Shown here: one piece after another, positions 17,077 to 26,072 of the stretch
Numbering within the stretch: the stretch's first letter is position 1
Layout: every line of letters begins with the position of its first letter
Source of the DNA: Thermococcus piezophilus
Lineage (GTDB): Archaea > Methanobacteriota_B > Thermococci > Thermococcales > Thermococcaceae
Length of the DNA: 64,000 nucleotides
Assembly: GCF_001647085.1 (NCBI RefSeq)
Contig: NZ_CP015520.1
Coordinates: forward strand, 496,001-560,000
Direction of reading: 5' to 3'
The notes under the pieces: generated by a model
The model's database searches: none
Seen by the model: the letters and a program-made list of their open reading frames with translations, nothing else
Told to the model about the DNA's origin: nothing
Made by a program: the position numbers and the translations under genes

Positions 17077-17940
17077 CTAGAGATACCCCTTCTCTCCCAA
17101 ATACTCTCTCAATGCCTCTCTCCAATGTTTCATCTTCATCCCAATTCTCTCCAACATCCCATTCCCCAGCGCAGAGAACTTCGGCCGCCTCGCCAGTCTG
17201 TTCAGCTCGCTCGACTTTATAGGCTTCACTTCAACGTCCCAGCCCAGGATTTCAAAGACGGCCTTTGTGAACTCGTACCACGAGCAGTAACCCTCGTTCA
17301 CCATGTGGTATATGCCCCACTCCGGCCCAATCTCCAGGAACTTTTTCAGAGTTCTGGCAACGTCAATCGTGTAGGTGGGGCTCATGAACTGGTCGTTCAC
17401 AATTTTCAGCTCCTCTCCGTGCCTTGCCTTCTCGATGACCCAGTTGACGAAATTTCCACCCTTTCCACTCGCACCGACCTTCCCATAAAGGCTCGCGACC
17501 CGAATGATGTAGTACTTCCGAGAATAGTTCCTCGTGAAGATCTCTCCAGCATACTTGCTTACGCCATAGACGTTTATCGGGTTCGGAACATCTTCTTCAG
17601 TGTAGGGTTCTCCCTTAGTTCCATCGAAGACGTAGTCAGTGCTGATGTAAACATTAACGGCATCAATTTCATTAGCAATCTCTGCAACGTTTAAAGCCCC
17701 AATTGCATTGACGGCGAAGGCTTTATCAGGGTAGAGCTCGGCATCATCAACCCTAACATAGGCGGCGGTATTGATGATGACGTCGGGCTTCAGATCTTTC
17801 AGCACCTTCAAGGTCTCTGGAACGGTAACGTCTAAGTCTTTGTGGGTCAGCGGGATGACCTCAAAAGACGGGTCTTCCCCAAAGACCTTCACCAGGTCGG
17901 TTCCAAGCTGGCCGTGGGCACCGATTACAGCGACCTTCAT
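17077..17940 (-). CDS. rfbD: dTDP-4-dehydrorhamnose reductase
   Basis: The 287-residue SDR-type reductase has the NADP-binding GAHGQLGTDLV at the start. INTAAYVRVDDAE and YISTDYVFDG follow, with the catalytic YGVSKYAGE (Tyr and Lys) near residue 127. It makes dTDP-L-rhamnose in the last step of the pathway. The start overlaps the stop of a PIN-like remnant. It is last in the run rfbA-rfbB-rfbC-rfbD on the minus strand. Confidence 0.93.
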   Translation of the reverse strand: MKVAVIGAHGQLGTDLVKVFGEDPSFEVIPLTHKDLDVTVPETLKVLKDLKPDVIINTAAYVRVDDAELYPDKAFAVNAIGALNVAEIANEIDAVNVYISTDYVFDGTKGEPYTEEDVPNPINVYGVSKYAGEIFTRNYSRKYYIIRVASLYGKVGASGKGGNFVNWVIEKARHGEELKIVNDQFMSPTYTIDVARTLKKFLEIGPEWGIYHMVNEGYCSWYEFTKAVFEILGWDVEVKPIKSSELNRLARRPKFSALGNGMLERIGMKMKHWREALREYLGEKGYL

Positions 17941-18122
17941 TTTGAACCACCGGAACCAATTATTTCACCCAGCTTTTCCTTGCTATCAATCAAAATAATT
18001 CCATCTCCCCCACATGCCAGGATTATGGCATCATTGGGTAGACCATAAATGTCCATTGATGCCACTGCAGGATGTTAAGCTCAATGGCGATTTTTCCCAT
18101 ATCCAACCACCGTTTTTATCAT
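17937..18122 (-). pseudogene. PIN-like toxin remnant
   Basis: A frame reading DIYGLPNDAIILACGGDGII and LIDSKEKLGEI ends in TGA overlapping the rfbD ATG. The pattern (small loop, PNDA, then an Asp near the end) recalls the C-terminal half of PIN-domain VapC toxins. The upstream part, from ATG 18122, is in other frames (MIKTVV, MGKIAIELNILQWHQ). A TATA-like TTTTATAAC at about 18132-18142 precedes it. It is too short and shifted to be functional. Confidence 0.35.
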
Positions 18123-18154
18123 GGCGTTATAAAATGTTTTGCGATAGTAGTGTC

Positions 18155-18712
18155 TCAGAACACCCATCCCCTATCAATGACCTCCTTTAAGGTTGGCCAC
18201 TTTCTGTCCTTCTCCGAGACTATGGGGTCATCAACCGGCCAGTCTATGCCTATATCCGGGTCGTTCCATATTATTCCACCCTCATAGTCAGGGGCGTAGA
18301 CGTTGTTCACCTTGTAAACCACTTCCGCAACGTCGCTCAGTACGAGAAAGCCGTGGGCGAAGCCCCTCGGGATGTAGAGCTGCCACTTGTTGTACTCTGA
18401 AAGAATAACCCCCACATATTTTCCAAAGGTCGGTGAGTTCTTCCTCAAATCAACGGCAACATCGTAGATAATCCCTCTAATGCACCTCACTATCTTTGCC
18501 TGGGCGTAAGGATTTCTCTGAAAGTGCAAACCCCTAAGAACACCGTACTTTGATTTTGAATGGTTGTCCTGAATGAATTCCCCTTTGATTCCGGCCTTCT
18601 CAAAATCCGATTTCTTGTAAGTTTCCATGAAGAAGCCCCTCTCGTCCTCGAAGACCTTGGGCTTGATTAAAATAACATCGGGAATTTCCAGACTTTTAAA
18701 TTCGAACGGCAT
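18155..18712 (-). CDS. rfbC: dTDP-4-dehydrorhamnose 3,5-epimerase
   Basis: This 185-residue cupin-type epimerase has the full family signature: PKVFEDERGFFMETY, FIQDNHSKSKYGVLRGLHFQ (split, with the catalytic His), VAVDLRKNSPTFGK and IPRGFAHGFLVLSD. It converts dTDP-4-dehydro-6-deoxyglucose to the 4-dehydrorhamnose form. Its ribosome binding site GAGGTGATG overlaps the end of the upstream antitoxin-like gene, so the two are coupled. Confidence 0.95.
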   Translation of the reverse strand: MPFEFKSLEIPDVILIKPKVFEDERGFFMETYKKSDFEKAGIKGEFIQDNHSKSKYGVLRGLHFQRNPYAQAKIVRCIRGIIYDVAVDLRKNSPTFGKYVGVILSEYNKWQLYIPRGFAHGFLVLSDVAEVVYKVNNVYAPDYEGGIIWNDPDIGIDWPVDDPIVSEKDRKWPTLKEVIDRGWVF

Positions 18713-18716
18713 AACA

Positions 18717-18926
18717 TCACCTCATCGCCTGAAATGGCGTAACCTTACCGACATCGGTTGCATCAAAATCAGAATCGTACTTCTTCCTGAGCTCCTTCAG
18801 CCCCCCGTGCCATCCAAGGGAGCGTCTCCTGCGCGCGTTCCTCTCCAGGAGGAACTCGATGTGGTCCAGCACCTCATCCTTGAGGTCATCTGGGAGCTGC
18901 TGAAAGAACTTGTAAGCGTTCCTCAT
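18717..18926 (-). CDS. DUF2281-like antitoxin without a toxin
   Basis: The 69-residue protein has FQQLPDDLKDEVLDHIEFLL followed by a basic linker and GWHGGLKELRKKYDS, the layout of DUF2281-type antitoxins that normally precede PIN toxins. Start ATG 18926 has GGTGA five bases before it. The gene after it is rfbC, not a toxin. It may be a leftover kept because it supplies translation coupling to rfbC. Confidence 0.6.
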   Translation of the reverse strand: MRNAYKFFQQLPDDLKDEVLDHIEFLLERNARRRRSLGWHGGLKELRKKYDSDFDATDVGKVTPFQAMR

Positions 18927-18962
18927 CACGTTCACCATCCTAAACATTCTCGCGGAACTTAA

Positions 18963-19150
18963 TTACCTTTTGCTTACTGCCAAGTGATTAATAACCATAT
19001 CATTCAACCAGTTCGAGTCTGAGCTCGGGGGCAACATTGCAACGGCAACAACTATAGTCCCGGCTTTCACGAGTTTCTCGGAAAGCTTAAGGGTCAGAGC
19101 GTACTCTTTGGGCGAGGGCATAAAGTTTTCTACGGTATTCTCCGTAAGTC
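18963..19150 (-). pseudogene. PIN-like toxin C-terminal remnant
   Basis: A frame reading KEYALTLKLSEKLVKAGTIV and DMVINHLAVSKR then stop resembles the region of VapC around its last acidic residues, with the N-terminal half missing. It directly follows the broken antitoxin at 19154-19330. Confidence 0.35.
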
Positions 19151-19153
19151 CCG

Positions 19154-19330
19154 TCAGAAATCGACTCCATCTTCCCCCAAAAGTTCCCTAAACTCGGGCA
19201 TGGACATCCCGGTTCGGGAGTTCTCAAGCTCACTGAGGTGCTCGGCTATGGCTTTTCTCACAACTTCGCTTCATTTAATTTCCGGATGCCTTTTCATCCG
19301 GCGGTAGAGTTCCGGATTATGTGTATGCAC
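19154..19330 (-). pseudogene. VapB-like antitoxin with an in-frame TGA
   Basis: From GTG 19330 the frame reads HNPELYRRMKRHPEIK, TGA, then SEVVRKAIAEHLSELE and on to MPEFRELLGEDGVDF. Ribbon-helix-helix antitoxins of this type usually have HPEIKWSEVVRKA, so a TGG to TGA change broke the gene. A TATA-like TATTTAAAC lies just upstream. With the PIN remnant after it, this is a dead VapBC pair. Confidence 0.6.
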
Positions 19331-19344
19331 GTATTTAAACCTCC

Positions 19345-20349
19345 TCACCACCCCAGCTTCCAGGGCGTTGGATGAAGGACTTTTTCATTAACCAAAGGCC
19401 TCCACCACCATTCACTGTTCAGATACCACTCGACCGTCTTTTTGATTCCCTCCTCAAAGCTGTATTTTGGGCGCCATTTAAGGTCGCGCGTTATCTTCCA
19501 GGAGTCGAGCGAATACCTCAAGTCGTGACCGGGCCTGTCCTCAACAAACTCTATAAGCGACTCGTCCTTGCCCATGAGCTCAAGGATCGTCTTAACGACC
19601 TCCAGGTTAGTCTTTTCCTCGCCGGCTGAAATGTTGTAGATTTCCCTGGGCTTCCCTTTGAGCAGAACGGCCTCGATTGCCCTCACGTGGTCTTCGACGT
19701 AGAGCCAGTCCCTGATGTTCTGGCCAGTGCCGTATATCGGTATCTTGAGCCCCATGCTTGCCCTGATTATCGTCTTGGGGATGAGCTTTTCCGGGAACTG
19801 ATAGGGACCGTAGTTGTTTGTGCAGCGTGTTATGGAGGCGTTCAGACTGTAAGTCCGCGTCCAGCCAAGCACGAGAACATCACTGGCAGCTTTAGTAGCG
19901 GAGTACGGAGATGATGGCATAAGCGCGTCTTTTTCGGTGAACGAGCCTTCCTTTATATCGCCGTAGACTTCATCGGTGCCCACGTGAACTAGTCTAACTT
20001 CGGGGTTGAACTTCCTTATGGCCTCGAGTATCGTGTACACACCGATGACATTGCTCTTCAGAAAGTGCTCTGGGCTTGAAATGCTCCTGTCCACGTGGCT
20101 CTCAGCAGCGAAGTTAACCACTGCATCAACTTTCTTGATTAGCTCCTTAACAAGTTCAAAGTCCGCTATGTCTCCCTTAACGAACGTGTAGCGCGGGTCG
20201 TCCTCGATGTCTTTCAAATTCGCCGGATTCGAGCCGTAGCCGAGCTTGTCGAGATTTATCACTTCCCAGTCGGGATGCTTTTCTATGATGTAGCGGATGA
20301 AGTTGCTGCCTATGAATCCCATTCCACCGGTCACCAAGAGCCTCATCAT
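19345..20349 (-). CDS. rfbB: dTDP-glucose 4,6-dehydratase
   Basis: The 334-residue SDR enzyme has the NAD-binding TGGMGFIGSNFIRYI at the start, NFAAESHVDRSI, a GTDEVYGDI loop, and the catalytic SPYSATKAASD (Tyr and Lys). NNYGPYQFPEKLIP is also diagnostic. It makes dTDP-4-dehydro-6-deoxyglucose. GAGGTGG precedes two possible ATGs (20349, 20346); the difference is one residue. It follows rfbA by six bases. Confidence 0.96.
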   Translation of the reverse strand: MMRLLVTGGMGFIGSNFIRYIIEKHPDWEVINLDKLGYGSNPANLKDIEDDPRYTFVKGDIADFELVKELIKKVDAVVNFAAESHVDRSISSPEHFLKSNVIGVYTILEAIRKFNPEVRLVHVGTDEVYGDIKEGSFTEKDALMPSSPYSATKAASDVLVLGWTRTYSLNASITRCTNNYGPYQFPEKLIPKTIIRASMGLKIPIYGTGQNIRDWLYVEDHVRAIEAVLLKGKPREIYNISAGEEKTNLEVVKTILELMGKDESLIEFVEDRPGHDLRYSLDSWKITRDLKWRPKYSFEEGIKKTVEWYLNSEWWWRPLVNEKVLHPTPWKLGW

Positions 20350-20355
20350 TCCACC

Positions 20356-21414
20356 TCACAGCATCAACTGGGAATTGTCACCCACGACCAGCTTCCTTCC
20401 AATGGGATGGTTATTCCCCTCCAGTATCTTCACGTTCTTCCCTATCAGGCTTTCAACGATCCTCCCGCCGCACCTGATTTCGCTTCCCTCAAGGATTACC
20501 GAGTCCTCAATCTCCGTGTTCTCGATGATGCAGTTATCGCCGATACTCGTGTAGGGGCCGATGTAGGCGTTCCTGATGATACAGTTCTTTCCAATTATCA
20601 CAGGGCCCTTTATGACGGTGTTCTCATCGATCTGGGTGCCCTCTTCAATAACCACCCTTCCATGGATTCTGGCCTTCGTCTCAACCCGTATGTCCCTCTC
20701 GATATCGTCCAGGATCAATCTGTTGGCGTCCAGAATGTCCTCGGGCTTTCCGGTGTCCTTCCACCAGCCGGTGACCTTCGTCCAGCCAACGCGGTAGCCG
20801 TGGTCGATGAGCCACTGAATAGCGTCGGTTATCTCGAGCTCGTTCCTCCAAGAGGGCTTTATGTTCTCGACCGCCTCATGAATCACCGGTTTGAAGAAGT
20901 AAACCCCCACCAGAGCAAGGTTGCTCGGCGGTACCTTGGGTTTCTCAATTAAACGTTTGATTGTCTTTCCGTCCTCGCTCAGCTCGGCAACTCCAAACTG
21001 CTGGGGATTTGGGACTTCACAAAGCAAAATGCTCGCATCGAAATTTCCCCGTTTAAAGTGCTCCAGGTGCCTCACAATGCCCTCCCTGAGTATGTTGTCG
21101 CCGAGGTACATCACAAAATCATCGTCACCGAGGTAATCCCCTGCAACTTTTATCGCATGGGCCAAACCTTTCGGCTCGCCCTGGTAGATGAACTCAATGC
21201 TTGCATCCCAATCAACGCTCTTAACTGCTTCGATAACCTGTTCTTTGTTTGGGCCTACGATAATACCAATCTCGTGAATGCCGGCCTCGATGACATCCTC
21301 GATAGCGTAGAACAGGACGGGCTTGTTTGCGACTGGGGTGAGCTGTTTCTGCTGGGAGTAAGTTAAAGGCCTCAGCCTGGTTCCGTGGCCGCCCGAAAGG
21401 ATTAAAGCCTTCAT
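20356..21414 (-). CDS. rfbA: Glucose-1-phosphate thymidylyltransferase (long form with beta-helix domain)
   Basis: The 352-residue protein has the nucleotidyltransferase start LILSGGHGTRLRPLT, the sugar-binding FVMYLGDNIL, and a C-terminal left-handed beta-helix of hexapeptide-like repeats (about residues 240-352, for example GPVIIGKNCIIRNAYIGPYT). It activates glucose-1-phosphate with dTTP. ATG 21414 is chosen over TTG 21420 because GGTGGG lies six bases before it. A TATA-like TTTTTATT (about 21448-21457) lies upstream, so the rhamnose operon likely starts here. Confidence 0.93.
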   Translation of the reverse strand: MKALILSGGHGTRLRPLTYSQQKQLTPVANKPVLFYAIEDVIEAGIHEIGIIVGPNKEQVIEAVKSVDWDASIEFIYQGEPKGLAHAIKVAGDYLGDDDFVMYLGDNILREGIVRHLEHFKRGNFDASILLCEVPNPQQFGVAELSEDGKTIKRLIEKPKVPPSNLALVGVYFFKPVIHEAVENIKPSWRNELEITDAIQWLIDHGYRVGWTKVTGWWKDTGKPEDILDANRLILDDIERDIRVETKARIHGRVVIEEGTQIDENTVIKGPVIIGKNCIIRNAYIGPYTSIGDNCIIENTEIEDSVILEGSEIRCGGRIVESLIGKNVKILEGNNHPIGRKLVVGDNSQLML

Positions 21415-21537
21415 ATCCAACCCACCGCCGTCAATACTATCCCAGAAAATAAAAACTTATCGTGGCCGTCGTAACGGCCAACATCCTCAGAGGGTGGATG
21501 AATAGGATTCCAAATGTAACGTTATGCTCAGGCCGGT

Positions 21538-22180
21538 TCACCCAATCGCCGCCTTCATCCCCCCGAGCATCTTAACAACCCTATCAATCAGATCTCCGAG
21601 GCCCATCTCCTCCGGCGTCGTCTCGATGGCGAGGTTCATCTTAATCGGAACGATCAGCGTCTCGTCTATTGGCATAACAACCGTCTGGTTTATCGGCACC
21701 TCAAGGGTCATGTTGAGCGGCACTGTGGTGTCTACAACGTCCTTGAACCTAACCCTAACCGTCGTGACTATCGGGACATCGACGTAGGTATCAAGCGGAA
21801 TTATCACCGTCTCCTGCTTGCCGTTAACTTCGACGGTAGTGTTATGTTCTGGGCGATGTGCACTTTCACAGTCCTGTTTACGGGAACGTCAACGTAGGTA
21901 TCGAGAGGAACCTTCACGGCAATCTCCTCATTTACCGGAACCCTCGCCACCATGGAAACGGGAACACTGAGGTTCATCTGGAGAGGGACCTGTATCTCCT
22001 GGTCGAACGGATACTGGATTGTTATCCTCTCGCTCTTCATGCCATCCACAAGGGTTATGACACCCTCTATCTCCTCCAGCGCTATGCTCCTGGCTTGAGT
22101 GCACCGTAGACCATGCCGATGTGGAAGACAAGCAGAACAACCACGAGAACCGTCAGCACCTTAATTAATTTCTTACCCAT
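21538..22180 (-). pseudogene. Membrane-anchored beta-repeat protein, broken by two frameshifts
   Basis: The N-terminal anchor MGKKLIKVLTVLVVVLLVFH (from ATG 22180) is followed by a shift near 22090 into ALEEIEGVITLVDGMKSE. That part runs to about 21840, where a second shift leads into TVEVNGKQETVIIPLDTYVD. The middle is built of repeated strands with the phrase PLDTYVDVP occurring twice and many (I/V)P(I/V/L) pairs. It ends with a short helix (LGDLIDRVVKMLGGMKAA). Joined length is about 213 residues. I do not recognise a characterised family. Confidence 0.65.
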
Positions 22181-22390
22181 TACCCACACCCCATCATTAA
22201 CTTTTGGTTCTCGAAGAATTTAAGGGTTGGGTTTGAAAAAGCAGGAAATTCCATTTCTCCGTCTTTTCAATGTACGATTCGATTTCCATTTTAGCTAACT
22301 ACTAAACACTCCATCTCAAACCAAATTCCCAACCTGATTGAAATTATCTCGGAAAGTTGCCAAAAAATTTTGATTTAAATAAAAGTAAAG

Positions 22391-22400
22391 ATTTATATAG
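22391..22400 (+). promoter_or_regulatory. TATA box for the putative structured RNA
   Basis: ATTTATATAG preceded by the purine-rich AAAAGTAAAG. Transcription would start near 22418, just before the closing stem of the RNA at 22424. Confidence 0.5.
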
Positions 22401-22423
22401 TTAAAGCACCTAAGGGTATATGT

Positions 22424-22580
22424 GGAGCGCCTGCGGGGGAGACTGAAGCGAAAGCTTCACCCCAGGCAGATCTAACCCGAACAGTGATTCCGTGATCCGA
22501 GAGGGTTATGGGCCACTATTACGCAGGGAAAGGTCTGTCAAGAGTGAAACTTCACTCCAGACTCGTCTGTATGACGCTCC
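22424..22580 (+). ncRNA. Putative structured non-coding RNA of about 160 nt
   Basis: The ends pair (GGAGCG 22424-22429 with CGCTCC 22575-22580). Inside, CCTGCG (22430-22435) pairs with CGCAGG (22522-22527). Within that arm are GGGG/CCCC (22436-22439/22460-22463) topped by TGAAGC-GAAA-GCTTCA, a stem with a GAAA tetraloop. TAACCC/GGGTTA (22473-22478/22503-22508) follows. The third arm is GTCTG/CAGAC (22533-22537/22558-22562) with an inner GAGTG/CACTC hairpin. The stretch is GC-rich in an AT-rich spacer, has its own TATA box and no coding frame. It may be one of the GC-rich RNAs reported in Pyrococcus (hgc-type); I cannot confirm which. Confidence 0.6.
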
Positions 22581-22583
22581 TCA

Positions 22584-23935
22584 CTATTCTACCGCTCCGT
22601 TTCTAAACGGTGTGGCCATTGCCAGCATCTCATTTAAATCTTCCAAATCATACACCATACCCCCTATCCTTTCTTTACTCCCAATCCTCTTCGCAACGAG
22701 CACTAAATGAATCCTCCGCTTATCCCCCACAGCTTCGGCTTTTTTGGACAGCAATTTGAGCTCCTTTTTGGCCTCGCCAAAGCTCAGCTCCTCCCACTTC
22801 ACCTCAAAAAACGCAATGTCTTCCCTTCCGAGGGCGACCACATCAATCTCAAAGGAATCCTTACCCTTCTCCTTGCCTTTGAACTTCCCCCAGAGCTTGC
22901 CCGTTCTGATGACCCCAAAAGGCACAAGTTTTGGAACAAGCAGCTCCACCAGACTCTCAAACTTACGGCCAACGTAAGCGTTGAAATCGTTTTTATCAAA
23001 GCTCAGCTCGCTCCTCTCGAGCTTGGAATAATTCCGCCACAGAAACCTGAACCAGAAGTCAACCAGGTTTTGGGTTATGTAATACCTGTTTCTCCCCCGC
23101 TCAAAGACATCTTTCCGCTTTGTGACTAGTTCATACTCCCTCTCAAGGGCTACGAGATACTTGGTGAGGCTCGTGCTATTGACGGACAGATAAGAGGAAA
23201 TCTCCCCTAGCATGTTCTTGCCCTCGCTTATCGCTTGGAGGATGCTGAAGTAAGTCCTGTACTCCTTACCTAGCTCCTCCTTGAGCATCATGAGGACTTC
23301 AGGAAACATTGGATAAAGCTCCTCAAAGAACATCATACGGATGAAGTCCTCAACCGGCATACTGAATCTCTCAAGCGTCTCGTAGTACTTGGGCAAGCCG
23401 CCAAAGACTGCCCACATCACAACGGCGTCCTCGATGCTGTAACCCAAATCGCGCATTATTTCCGTCACTGTCCAAAAACCCAGCTCCCGGAGTTTTATAA
23501 TGTAATCAAACCTACCATAAAGCGGGTCTTGATAGTCTTCAACAAGCTTCTTGCTCATACTAATGAGTGAACCCGTAACGACGAGCTTTGCATCGCGGTA
23601 CTTGTCGAGGAGCCTTTGGAGATCATAAAGAAAGGAGGGATTTACCTTGAGGGCATTCTGGAGTTCATCAATGAATATCGTCTCCCCTTCCCTCATTAAG
23701 AACTCAACGATTTCCTTCATAGAGTTGAGCGTTGGAATGTATCTCCTCTCGCGAATTTCTTCGCTCCAACCTCGGCATATTAAGGCCTCGTTCTTTTCGG
23801 CCGGGATGAAGAGCGTTATAGGGTTGAGAGTCTCCTCGACCAATCTAGTCTTTCCCACTCTGCACCGTCCGATTATGGCAATCTCTTGCCCCTTCTGAGG
23901 AGTTCAATCTCCCGCTCACGGTCATAAAACTTCAT
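22584..23935 (-). pseudogene. Archaeal AAA ATPase (DUF234-type), one-base shift before the P-loop
   Basis: ATG 23935 gives MKFYDREREIELLRRG, then the frame breaks at about 23888. In the next frame IAIIGRCRVGKTRLVEE supplies the P-loop and 424 residues follow without damage: TIFIDELQNAL (Walker B), VTGSLISMSKKLVEDY, a winged helix (GEISSYLSVNSTSLTKYL), and FEIDVVALGREDIAFFEVKW (nuclease-like). Only a single base is out of place, so the gene may be intact in the organism. It is a relative of the 15457-16821 protein. Confidence 0.8.
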
Positions 23936-23949
23936 TTTTTATACCCCAT

Positions 23950-23978
23950 AGGTATTATACCTTGACAGGTATAAAAAG
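23950..23978 (-). promoter_or_regulatory. Overlapping palindromes between TATA box and start of the ATPase gene
   Basis: AGGTAT-T-ATACCT (23950-23962) and TATACC-TTGACA-GGTATA (23956-23973) overlap, next to a minus-strand TATA box CTTTTTATA (23970-23978). The placement suggests an autoregulatory operator. Confidence 0.5.
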
Positions 23979-24035
23979 TTGCAGATGCTCTAGTGGGGAA
24001 TGGCCGTTCAAAGATGCAAAAAATATGTAGAGATC

Positions 24036-25031
24036 TTACTCACCCCTCTGTATCTTTGCATGCCCTCCAACGAGGCTCTTCCTGAGCTCGAGGTTCCTTA
24101 TCTCGCACTTCTCATCGATGATGGAGCGCCATATCGTCGAGTTCCTGATAATGGTCTTCCTGAATATTATCGAGTCGCTGATGTCGGAGTTCTCTATGAC
24201 GCACTCCTCGCCTATGTAGGCGTAGGGCCCTATTATCGACCTGCCGAGTATTTTGGCGCCCTTCTTTATGACCACCGGCGGGATTATCTTGGCGTAGGGG
24301 CTTATTTGAATCTCCTCAACGTAGCTCTCCCTGAGGAGAGTCTTGAGGGCCTCCAGGTAGCTGTCCGCACTTCCTATGTCGTACCAGTACTCGGAGAAGC
24401 GGTAGGCCCTGATGTCCTCACCGTTCTCCAGGAGCCACTGGATGAAGTAGCCCGGTGAATCCCTGTTTCCGTCGGAGAGGTACTCGTCGATTTTCTCCAT
24501 CACCCTTCTCGGGAAGACGTAAACGCCCGTGCTGACAAGGGTCGACTTCGGCTCGGCCGGCTTCTCCTGGAAGGAGATGACCCTGTCGCCTTCAAGAACG
24601 ACCACACCGTAGCGCTTGGCCAGCTCCAGGTCGCCGACGTCGTAGACCGCTATGAGGGTTCTCCCGTCGTAGGCCCCGAGGAAGTCGGCCAAACTGAAGG
24701 AGAACAGGTTGTCGCCGGCTATGACGAGGTAGTCATCTGAACCGAGCTCCTCCACAGCCTTTTTCATGGCTCCTATCGTTCCGAGCTTCTCCTCCTCGTG
24801 GAGGGTGTCCTCTACGATGAGGTTCAGACCCTTCCTCTCGGCGTAGGGGCGGAAGTGCATCTCAAAGAACCTGTTGGTCGATATGTAGGCTTCGAAGCCA
24901 AGTCCCTCGACTTTCTCCAGGATGTAGTCGAGTATCACCTTGTTCCCAACAGGGAGTAAAGCTTTAGGATTATCTTTGGTTATGGGCCAGAGCCTCGTCG
25001 CGTAGCCGCCGGCCATTATTAGAACCTTCAT
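24036..25031 (-). CDS. Sugar-1-phosphate nucleotidyltransferase with beta-helix domain
   Basis: From ATG 25031 (MKVLIMAGGYATRLWPIT) the protein has 331 residues. The nucleotidyltransferase domain has LPVGNKVILDYIL, the LGTIGAMKKA loop and YLVIAGDNLFSF. A C-terminal left-handed beta-helix (about 235-331, e.g. GPYAYIGEECVIENSDISDS) follows. Archaeal enzymes of this type activate glucose, mannose or GlcNAc phosphates; the exact sugar cannot be read from sequence. The upstream ATGs back to 25103 lie in the promoter. It is divergent from the epimerase gene at 25118, with a shared TTTAAATAATT stretch between them. Confidence 0.88.
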   Translation of the reverse strand: MKVLIMAGGYATRLWPITKDNPKALLPVGNKVILDYILEKVEGLGFEAYISTNRFFEMHFRPYAERKGLNLIVEDTLHEEEKLGTIGAMKKAVEELGSDDYLVIAGDNLFSFSLADFLGAYDGRTLIAVYDVGDLELAKRYGVVVLEGDRVISFQEKPAEPKSTLVSTGVYVFPRRVMEKIDEYLSDGNRDSPGYFIQWLLENGEDIRAYRFSEYWYDIGSADSYLEALKTLLRESYVEEIQISPYAKIIPPVVIKKGAKILGRSIIGPYAYIGEECVIENSDISDSIIFRKTIIRNSTIWRSIIDEKCEIRNLELRKSLVGGHAKIQRGE

Positions 25032-25117
25032 GGCACTCACCGTTTGAACGTACTTCAACCGCATAGTTATCCTAAACATATTTAAATAATTTTGCTTCAT
25101 CATTGGTGGTGGTATGA

Positions 25118-26071
25118 ATGAAGGTTCTAGTCACGGGCGGTGCAGGGTTCATAGGCTCTCACCTCGTGGACAGGCTTATGGAGCTCTGGCAAGAGGTCAG
25201 GGTTCTTGACGATTTAAGTGCCGGGAGCTTGGACAACATTGGGCGCTGGCTGAACCACGAGAGGTTCGAGTTCATCAAAGGGGATATGAGGAAAATGGAA
25301 ATCGTGGAGAAGGCCGTTGAAGACGTAGAGGTCGTTTTCCATCTCGCCGCTAATCCGGAGGTTAGAATCGGCTCCCAGAGTCCTGAGCTGCTCTACGAGA
25401 CCAACGTCGTTATAACCTACAACCTTCTTGAAGCGATGAGAAAAACCGGGGTCAAATACTTGGTTTTCACCTCGTCATCGACGGTCTACGGCGACGCTGA
25501 GGTTATCCCCACTCCCGAGGACTATGCTCCACTCGAGCCGATAAGCGTCTACGGGGGAGCGAAGCTCGCGGCTGAAGCCCTGATAAGCGGCTACGCCCAC
25601 ACCTTCGACTTCAGAGCTCTCGTCTTCAGGCTGGCCAACATAATAGGCGAGCGCTCCAACCACGGCGTCATCTACGACTTCATCAACAAGCTCAGGAAGA
25701 ACCCCGATGAGATGGAAATCCTGGGCGACGGAACCCAGAGGAAGAGCTACCTCCACATGAGCGACACCGTTGATGGGATGCTCCACATCTTCGAGCACTT
25801 CAGGAAGGAAGGCAAAACCTACGACGCTTACAACCTCGGAAACAACGACTGGATAACCGTCAGGGAAATCGCCGAGATGGTCAGCGAGGAGATGGGGCTG
25901 AATCCAGCCTTCAGGTTCATAGGTGGAGTCGACGGCGGCCGCGGCTGGAAGGGCGACGTCAAGTTCATGCGCCTGAGCATAGAGAAAGCGAAGAAAACCG
26001 GCTGGGAGCCGAGGCTGAACAGCTACGAGGCCGTGAGGAGAACGGTTAGGGAGCTTCTCTCAACCATCTAA
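25118..26071 (+). CDS. NAD-dependent sugar epimerase/dehydratase (UDP-glucose 4-epimerase-like)
   Basis: The 317-residue SDR protein has the NAD-binding VTGGAGFIGSHLVDRL at the N-terminus, HLAANPEVRIG, the catalytic Ser region FTSSSTVYGDA and YGGAKLAAEA (Tyr and Lys). ANIIGERSNHGVIYDFI and LGDGTQRKSYLHM are typical of archaeal GalE-like enzymes. GGTGGTGG at 25105-25112 is the ribosome binding site. With the divergent nucleotidyltransferase it probably supplies sugars for surface glycans. Confidence 0.88.
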   Translation: MKVLVTGGAGFIGSHLVDRLMELWQEVRVLDDLSAGSLDNIGRWLNHERFEFIKGDMRKMEIVEKAVEDVEVVFHLAANPEVRIGSQSPELLYETNVVITYNLLEAMRKTGVKYLVFTSSSTVYGDAEVIPTPEDYAPLEPISVYGGAKLAAEALISGYAHTFDFRALVFRLANIIGERSNHGVIYDFINKLRKNPDEMEILGDGTQRKSYLHMSDTVDGMLHIFEHFRKEGKTYDAYNLGNNDWITVREIAEMVSEEMGLNPAFRFIGGVDGGRGWKGDVKFMRLSIEKAKKTGWEPRLNSYEAVRRTVRELLSTI

Positions 26072-26072
26072 C

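Noticed and set aside
20275-20952. Plus-strand 225-residue frame opposite rfbA/rfbB
   Set aside because: Antisense shadow crossing two clear genes.
22424-22580. tRNA or SRP/RNase P RNA
   Set aside because: No CCA end, no T-loop GTTCGAATC, and the known core sequences of SRP and RNase P RNA are absent.
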